A stretch of 20,740 nt of DNA. Origin: Discostella pseudostelligera. Lineage: Eukaryota; Bacillariophyta; Thalassiosirophyceae; Thalassiosirales; Thalassiosiraceae. How positions within the stretch are numbered: the stretch's first letter is position 1; every line of letters begins with the position of its first letter. The notes under the pieces were generated by a model. It saw nothing but the letters and a program-made list of their open reading frames with translations. It searched no databases and was not told the DNA's origin. The stretch lies in the NCBI GenBank assembly GCA_036940085.1, contig JALLBK010000146.1:1-20740 (forward strand), given 5' to 3'. The position numbers and the translations under genes were made by a program. Positions 17,954 through 20,740 of this stretch are shown here, piece by piece.

Positions 17954-20003
17954 TCAATTGATATCCAGTGACCAGATGAAAATACCTCCCTCGGATCCCA
18001 CGGATACTACCATTTTCTGGTCAGGACTGAGCGTAAGTTTCGAAATCGGTCCACTGTGGCCTTTTCCTGTGCCGATCAGCTTCCCATTGTCGTAATGCCA
18101 AACATTGACGTTCTTGTCGACACCTCCACTCACAAAATGCGTACCGTTCGAATGAATATCAACGCAAGTGATGTCGGCATCACCTCCGGTAATGAATCGA
18201 ATCGGACTTCCGTCGTAGGCATCCCAGAAGCCAATCTTATTATTTGCGCTTCCGGTTAGGTACTGACTCTCATCGGGATGATAGCAAATGCTATTGAAGA
18301 CTGATTGATCGTACAATGCGTGGACACGGACACCCTTTTGCAAGTCCCAAATTATGCAGCTTCCATCAGCCGACGCCGAGGCTGCTTGGCTTCCATTGGC
18401 ATTGCATACAATCGTAATCACTGCACCTCGATGTTCTTTCATCGAGTGGACCATTTTTTGGTGTTTTTCGTATATTCTCCAAAGGCGAACGGTTCCATCG
18501 TTTCCTCCACTAACCATATGCCACGATGAGCTATCATCGCCGTCGCAATTGCAAATGGCTAACGATCGAACAACATCACTATGAGCATCGGGGATCATGA
18601 ATTGCAGCTTGCCACTCTCTGGGAAGAACGATCGGATCTTGCCGTCTGACCACGCCGAAATGATATTTTCTCCAGATGGAGTGACATCAACCGCATAACA
18701 AGATGTATTGGGAATATTAATCCGAAGCAATTCAACTTTCTTGGACACACTCCACACTCGAATATCTTGCTCAGAAGCCGTGACGAAAATCTCGGAGCTT
18801 TTCTTTGGGAAGCAAACATCGTGAATTACTCCAAAATGACAAGTCTCTCTCAATTCAGGTTTAAACGTTGAAATATCAATGCTGTATCTCTGGGACAACT
18901 CCGTGCCAACGAGAAGACTTTTGCCGTCTGGATGCAATGATATGCTTGTCACGCCACCGAGTACATTGGCCGTATGAGTGGGTATGCATTGCAGTTTGGG
19001 GTTGAGAATCCGAACGGTCCCGTCTCCAGCGCCAGCAATGAGGTTGGTATTACCGGTAGTTGGATTTACAACACAAGCGATCGACTTCACTCCTTTGGAG
19101 AACCTTTCTTTGTTGTACCCAATTAACCGTGGGTGGGAAATTTCTGGCTCGCCGAACGGCTTAATTTCATCACGTTCGATATCGATCTTGATTACTTCAC
19201 CAGTCGTATTTCCCGTGAATGCAAACGAATCATCTTCTGAAATGCAAAGACATTGCATTACTCGCCGTATCGAGCTCATGTTTACATCAATTGGGTGCAG
19301 TTTCGGAGTCGATGTGCAAATTTGCCAAACTCGGACATGAAAATCTCCGCAAGTTACGAACCGGTCGTTTCGTTTGTTCAGCCATTTGATGGAATGGGAG
19401 AATTCGCTAGAAGCTGGGCAGCCGCAGAGCGCCACACCCGTGCTAACTTTCCAAACCACAATATCATTATCATCTTGTCCACCTAAGGACGCGAGAAATT
19501 GCGTGTCGCAGCTAAAATCAACTGCTTGCACCTTCATATGATGTTGAGATAGAATATGAAGCACGTATTCATCCGATAGTACAACATCATTGGAACCACT
19601 CTCCATCGCTTTCTTTAGATCCCATACAACAATCTCTGTCTTGCTGACTGCAGACGCTTCATGCCCAGCGGCTAGTAAGGAACCATCTTTTGCTACTGCA
19701 ACGCAAGATATTTTCTTATCGATCCCGGCGTCAAGGAAGAGCTGTTTCTTAGTTGACAGTGATCGCAACACCACGATCGAACCCAGAGGAAAGACAGCAA
19801 ACTTTCCACATGGCGTGTAGTGAAGACCACCGGCGACAGATCCTTGACATTCAATTGAAGAAATGACGTGAAAGCAAAATTGCGAAAACACATTGAGAAA
19901 AGAGGCATTCGTGGACATCGAAGTTGCAGGGTGCATCTGAGTACTTACCAGTGAAACCAATGGCAGATTTTAGGGAAAGAACTGAGTTCGTTTTCGCCTC
20001 CAT
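17954..20003 (-). CDS. CFAP52: Cilia- and flagella-associated protein 52 (WDR16), WD40 repeat protein
   Basis: CFAP52 is a double-propeller WD40 protein of the axonemal doublet, near the inner junction of the A and B tubules. Exon 1 is 19949-20003, the intron is 19843-19948 (GTAAGT donor, AAG acceptor, phase 1), and exon 2 is 17954-19842; the product is 647 aa against about 620 in animals. The join restores AIGFTGSVAGGLHYTPCGKF, the family's opening strand, and removes an unrelated stretch read through the intron. Family landmarks include FLASLGGQDDNDIVVWKV, TCHFGVIHDVCFP, DIRVWSVSKKVELLRI, IISAWSDGKIRSFFPESG, HRGAVITI...SADGSCIIWDL and the final GHSGPISKLTLSPDQKMVVSV. WD units run through the whole chain. 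It is the second flagellar gene in the window after DNAI2. Confidence 0.95.
19843..19948 (-). other. Intron of CFAP52
   Basis: This 106-bp phase-1 minus-strand intron has donor GTAAGT. The acceptor is AAG, a less common base before AG. The call rests on restoring the CFAP52 start: ACT G joins GA TCT to give FTGSVAGG. Confidence 0.85.
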
Positions 20004-20327
20004 TCCGTCTCAAGGTCAAAGCGCTGAAGTAGTGAAGAGGAGTTGTTGTTGTCAATTGTCAAAACGACCGTCAATTAAAATTCTCTCATAGGCTTAAATT
20101 TCATTGCTCTTGATGTCGATGATTTGATGATTTGAAAACCACGATGCGAATACAGTCCAAGATCCAAGTAACAGTTCGAAGACGCAAGCAAACCACGAAC
20201 GCCGGTGAAAAGTAGAGCCAAACATCAGGAGAGAATTATCACAATGCTGAGAGATCGCGACGCATAACTACAAGCACCACTACAGAACGTCGTGGGCAAT
20301 AAGATATCGGCTTTAGGTTATCGTTCG

Positions 20328-20354
20328 TCGACATCGACATCGACATCGACATCG
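20328..20354. repeat. TCGACA hexanucleotide microsatellite
   Basis: Just over four consecutive TCGACA units, ending in ATCGCATCC. It is a simple repeat in the 5' flank of CFAP52. Confidence 0.75.
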
Positions 20355-20687
20355 CATCCACTTCCGCCTCCTCCCCGCTTCTGTAGTGGTATGCGCTGCC
20401 AACCGTCGACTGCGGTATCGGCGGCAGGCGGCGGCGGCGGCCGTCATGGTCGGCCGGGTGTGGTGCTTTTTCATTATTTGTCTCAAATCCCGACGCCAGC
20501 CAGACGAATGCTGAGAGATACTGAGTCAGATTTTTGGCGGGAGCGCTTGAGTCCGAAAGATCGTACGGATTCCTAAGTATGTGTGTGATATCTTTCGGTG
20601 GTGTACCTCTGAGGAATTCATATTATCTGCTTCCCGCCTTTTTGCATATGGCGCGCTCGTCCCTACTTGCGCTTGTAGCTTGTACAA

Positions 20688-20723
20688 ATTTTGAGTACTC
20701 AAATCGATTTTGAGTACTCAAAT
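20688..20723. promoter_or_regulatory. Double palindrome, two identical 17-bp copies
   Basis: ATTTTGAGTACTCAAAT occurs at 20688-20704 and again at 20707-20723, separated by CG, a 19-bp period. Each copy contains the 14-bp perfect palindrome TTTGAGTACTCAAA, and the junction ATCGAT is itself palindromic, so the whole block is nearly self-complementary. It could be a binding site for dimeric proteins or a cruciform-forming element; the target gene, if any, may lie beyond the window. Confidence 0.6.
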
Positions 20724-20740
20724 GGGGTATGCAAACGCGT

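Larger units (their letters stand above)
20004..20740. other. Right-edge region without a supported gene
   Basis: This holds the 5' flank of CFAP52 and the start of whatever lies beyond the window. A TCGACA hexanucleotide repeat lies at about 20328-20354 and a GGC-triplet run at about 20427-20439. GGCGGGA-type motifs are at 20533-20542 (TTTGGCGGGA) and 20631-20638 (TTCCCGCC). A 61-codon ATG frame (20391-20576) overlaps the triplet run and looks accidental. Two identical palindromes occupy the last 50 bp, and an ACGCGT box ends the window. Confidence 0.5.

Noticed and set aside
20391..20576. 61-codon ATG frame at the right edge
   Set aside because: It is short, includes a Gly run from a triplet repeat, and lacks family features. 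It could be a real exon of an off-window gene but I cannot support it.
1..20740. tRNA, rRNA, CRISPR arrays, insertion sequences or viral genes
   Set aside because: No cloverleaf with a GGTTCRA-type box, no regularly spaced repeats, and no transposase, integrase or reverse transcriptase motif was seen by eye.

Overview
The window looks like nuclear DNA from a photosynthetic stramenopile, most likely a centric diatom. The genes are compact. Most lack introns, and the rest carry a single intron of about 90-110 bp with a GTRAGT donor. Two tandem high-affinity nitrate transporters of the NRT2 type sit beside two axonemal (flagellar) genes. That pairing fits a lineage with flagellated sperm, such as centric diatoms, better than flagellum-less pennates. 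The species assignment is inference from gene content; no rRNA or organellar marker is present.

Left part (1-5260): two NRT2 nitrate/nitrite transporter genes lie head to tail on the + strand. Both have the same architecture: a 24-nt first exon encoding eight residues, one phase-0 intron, then a long second exon. They share tracts of perfect identity inside otherwise diverged coding sequence, which suggests gene conversion. Middle (5261-13499): a 932-residue coiled-coil protein (+) faces the outer-arm dynein intermediate chain DNAI2/IC2 (-, one intron). Next come a seven-TM protein resembling the THH1/TOM1/GPR137 group (-) and, divergent from it, the peroxisomal RING E3 subunit PEX12 (+). Right part (13500-20740): a LARGE-like GT49 glycosyltransferase (-), a mitochondrial inner-membrane signal peptidase of the IMP type (-), and the ciliary WD40 protein CFAP52/WDR16 (-, one intron). 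The right edge is about 740 bp without a supportable gene.

The genes do not form one pathway. Themes are nitrate uptake (NRT2 pair), motile flagellum (DNAI2, CFAP52) and organelle housekeeping (PEX12, IMP). Several intergenic regions carry E2F-like GGCGGGA/TTTSSCGC motifs, and the right edge holds a pair of identical palindromes. I did not find a mobile element, CRISPR array, tRNA or rRNA. I also did not find a convincing new multi-gene system. The most notable structures are the mosaic NRT2 pair, the exact 53-residue-period duplication in the coiled-coil protein, the intergenic E2F-like motifs and the double palindrome.
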